This document shows, piece by piece, positions 44,689-46,295 of a stretch of DNA of 46,295 nucleotides. Source of the DNA: Porticoccaceae bacterium (lineage in GTDB: Bacteria; Pseudomonadota; Gammaproteobacteria; Pseudomonadales; Porticoccaceae); the NCBI GenBank assembly GCA_012960115.1, contig DUBX01000054.1, forward strand, positions 1 through 46,295, read 5' to 3'. Made by a program: the position numbers and the translations under genes. The notes beneath the pieces are model-generated. The model had not been told where the DNA came from and did no database searches. It worked only from the letters and a program-made list of their open reading frames with translations. The stretch's first letter is position 1. The number at the start of each line of letters is the position of its first letter.

Positions 44689-45977
44689 TATACTCCAGCA
44701 ATAACTTCAACTACCGATCTTGTCAAATAATCTAGATCTTCATCGTTTATGATAAATGATGGCATGAGGTAAATTAGTTTGCCAAAAGGGCGTACCCAGA
44801 TGCCTTTGTTCACAAATTGTTGCTGAATTGTTTCCATATTTACAGCTTGCTTCATTTCAACTACACCTATAGCACCCAAAACACGTACATCGGCAACTGC
44901 ATTGAATTCATTACAGGGAGATAGTCCTGTGGTAAGTTGCTTTTCTAACCGCTGAATGTTTATTTGCCACTCTGATGATAATAGAAGCTTAATACTTGCA
45001 TTGGATACTGCACAGGCAAGAGGATTGGCCATAAAGGTTGGTCCATGCATAAAAACACCAGGTTTGCCTGCTGAGATAACTGTACTGACTTCGGATGTAG
45101 TAAGCGTTGCGGCAAGTGTCATATAGCCACCTGTCAGTGCCTTGCCAAGACACATGATATCGGGTGTTATATCAGCATGTTCACAGGCAAACAGTTTTCC
45201 GGTTCGGGCAAATCCTGTGGCAATTTCATCAGCAATCAGCAAGACTTCATATTGATCACATAGTTCACGACAACGTTTCAGGTAATGTGGCGAATAAAAG
45301 CGCATCCCTCCTGCTCCCTGAACCACAGGCTCGAGGATCATTGCACCTATTTCATGGTGACGTTGTTTGAGCTTTTCTGATAATTCATCTATCGATGATT
45401 CATCCCATTCATCATAAAAACCGCAACTCGGTGCCTCAACAAACAAATGTTGTTGAATGATATTTTTAAAACTGCTGTGCATACCTGTAACAGGATCACA
45501 TAAGGCCATGGAGCCAATGGTGTCGCCGTGATAACCAGATTTAATTGTGATTAGCATCGACTTTTCAGGTTTGCCTTTAGCGAGCCAATATTGATAAGTC
45601 ATTTTTACTGCAACATCGACTGCTACTGAACCAGAATCACTAAAAAACACCTTATCAAGTCCAGCGGGGGTCAACTCAATCAAAGATTTCGCCAAATCTG
45701 CGGCTGGCTGATGAGCCAGACCTCCAAACATGATATGGGACATTTTATCAAGCTGTTCCCGGATGGCTTCATTCAGCACGGGATGGTTATAACCATGTAT
45801 CGCAGCCCACCAGGATGACATTCCATCAATTAATTCCTGACCATCTACAAGTCTGATTCTGACTCCATTTGCAGAAATAACCGGATAAACCTTTAGGGGT
45901 TTGTCCATTGATGTGTAGGGGTGCCAGATATGTTCTTTATCAAATCCTGGCCAGTCAGCTGTTTTCACATCATTCAT
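44688..45977 (-). CDS. bioA: Adenosylmethionine-8-amino-7-oxononanoate aminotransferase
   Basis: Class III PLP aminotransferase of 429 aa from ATG 45977 (a TTG at 45983 is also open). BioA-specific features: HIWHPYTSM near the N terminus, [50 protein letters not shown] and cofactor lysine in [10 protein letters not shown]. It uses SAM as amino donor to make diaminopelargonic acid. There is no strong ribosome site; a truncated bioB leader ORF ends 20 nt upstream, so translation may be coupled to it. First gene of bioA-F-D. Confidence 0.93.
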   Translation of the reverse strand: MNDVKTADWPGFDKEHIWHPYTSMDKPLKVYPVISANGVRIRLVDGQELIDGMSSWWAAIHGYNHPVLNEAIREQLDKMSHIMFGGLAHQPAADLAKSLIELTPAGLDKVFFSDSGSVAVDVAVKMTYQYWLAKGKPEKSMLITIKSGYHGDTIGSMALCDPVTGMHSSFKNIIQQHLFVEAPSCGFYDEWDESSIDELSEKLKQRHHEIGAMILEPVVQGAGGMRFYSPHYLKRCRELCDQYEVLLIADEIATGFARTGKLFACEHADITPDIMCLGKALTGGYMTLAATLTTSEVSTVISAGKPGVFMHGPTFMANPLACAVSNASIKLLLSSEWQINIQRLEKQLTTGLSPCNEFNAVADVRVLGAIGVVEMKQAVNMETIQQQFVNKGIWVRPFGKLIYLMPSFIINDEDLDYLTRSVVEVIAGV

Positions 45978-45997
45978 GTTCAATACTTTGTACCTGT

Positions 45998-46090
45998 TTA
46001 ATGTGGATTAAGTTCAGGCTGATTAAACAGGGCGAGGACATGTTCACGGGTCCAATCGTGGCGAACCACAGAGCCTTCTTGAGATGACAT
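45998..46090 (-). pseudogene. Truncated bioB start (30-codon leader ORF) ahead of bioA
   Basis: Reading leftward, ATG at 46090 opens the first 25 codons of bioB without change, then runs on through five unrelated codons (E-L-N-P-H) to TAA at 46000-45998. The native bioB ribosome site (GGAG, 7-nt spacing) is preserved, so this 30-residue peptide is probably translated. It ends 20 nt before the bioA ATG. Confidence 0.85.
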
Positions 46091-46210
46091 GGCCAAACTC
46101 CGATAAATCAATGGATAGGCCGCATATAATAGAGCCTCACAGAACGCTGTCAACCTAATTTTAAATATATGGTTAACATGTGACGCTCGCCCTAATTAAA
46201 TACCGTCAGC
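46016..46210 (-). repeat. 195-bp inverted repeat, right copy
   Basis: Reverse-complement partner of 41588-41782, identical except for three positions. On the left it stops after bioB codon 25; on the right it stops at 46210 and is followed by an 8-nt junction and a direct piece of bioB. See the left copy for content. Confidence 0.93.
46126..46179 (-). promoter_or_regulatory. Second BirA operator and promoter, facing bioA
   Basis: Minus-strand copy of the bioB control region: operator arms at 46179-46171 and 46155-46147 (the outermost base of the latter is changed, T to G), -35 TTGACA at 46153-46148 and -10 TATTAT at 46131-46126. Both hexamers and the left arm are unchanged relative to the bioB copy. 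It would place bioA-F-D under the same biotin control as bioB. Confidence 0.7.
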
Positions 46211-46218
46211 CGTCGATT

Positions 46219-46295
46219 ATGGCCAATAAAGAGGATTTAGACCCCTTTGAATTTATTCGCACCATTGCCGTTGCTCGACTGATGATGCCTAAATC
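46219..46295 (+). pseudogene. Internal bioB fragment at window edge (runs off the end)
   Basis: 46219-46295 repeats bioB 42419-42495 in the same orientation with one difference (42428 G, here A, changing Glu to Lys). It corresponds to BioB residues 238-262, in frame from an ATG that is an internal Met in the intact gene. Upstream sequence is unrelated, so this is a 5'-truncated copy; whether its 3' part is complete cannot be seen. Confidence 0.85.

Noticed and set aside
46016-46295. Insertion sequence or transposon end as cause of the bioB repeats
   Set aside because: The repeated DNA is ordinary bioB sequence; no transposase, terminal repeats or target-site duplication are visible at the junctions.

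Overview
The window looks like chromosomal DNA of a marine-type gammaproteobacterium. This is inferred from HspQ and DUF2789 proteins, a PotFGHI-type transporter, a gammaproteobacterial BirA operator, an S46 peptidase with a DUF5916 barrel, and a G+C near 47% in the left 39 kb by hand count of a few lines. I saw no rRNA, tRNA, CRISPR array, transposase or phage gene. Genes are dense and mostly in tight co-directional runs.

Left 25 kb: a large amine-catabolism region. A minus-strand operon (2401-8332) holds a BetI-like TetR regulator, an acyl-CoA dehydrogenase and a complete polyamine-type ABC transporter (PotF, G, H, I). It diverges, across a perfect TetR-style palindrome at 8415-8432, from a plus-strand run. 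That run holds two tandem phytoene-desaturase-like (PYROXD2-like) flavoproteins, a GcvT/DmdA-like folate methyltransferase, an NDP-forming acyl-CoA synthetase and a PuuA-like glutamylpolyamine synthetase. A second set (16529-22197) follows: a Rieske oxygenase of the betaine/choline type, a PuuB-like oxidase, a glutamine amidotransferase in the PuuD position, a SpuC-like aminotransferase and an agmatinase-like ureohydrolase. Facing it is a TetR regulator fused to a GNAT acetyltransferase, divergent from another class III aminotransferase. Together they suggest uptake of a polyamine or N-methylated/guanidino amine, gamma-glutamylation or transamination, oxidative demethylation with one-carbon transfer, and CoA-dependent use of the carbon skeleton. 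The expected aldehyde dehydrogenase and the Rieske reductase are not in the window.

Middle (25-39.5 kb): general-function genes. These are DUF6122 and DCC-like small proteins, an acyltransferase-3 membrane protein, a long coiled DUF349 protein, a secreted S46 dipeptidyl-peptidase, a serine beta-lactamase-fold hydrolase, a DUF2891 protein, a sterol-desaturase-family enzyme, an unusual biotinyl-domain/carboxyltransferase fusion and an MFS transporter.

Right end (39.5-46.3 kb): an A+T-richer stretch with HspQ, a twin-CDGSH protein, DUF2789 and an AhpD-like protein, then a biotin locus. Intact bioB (+) faces a convergent bioA-bioF-bioD operon (-). A 195-bp segment carrying the bioB promoter, its BirA operator and the first 25 bioB codons is repeated in inverted orientation directly upstream of bioA (3 mismatches). 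It is followed at the window edge by a direct copy of an internal piece of bioB. This looks like capture of the host biotin promoter by an acquired bioAFD cassette, unless it is an assembly artefact.
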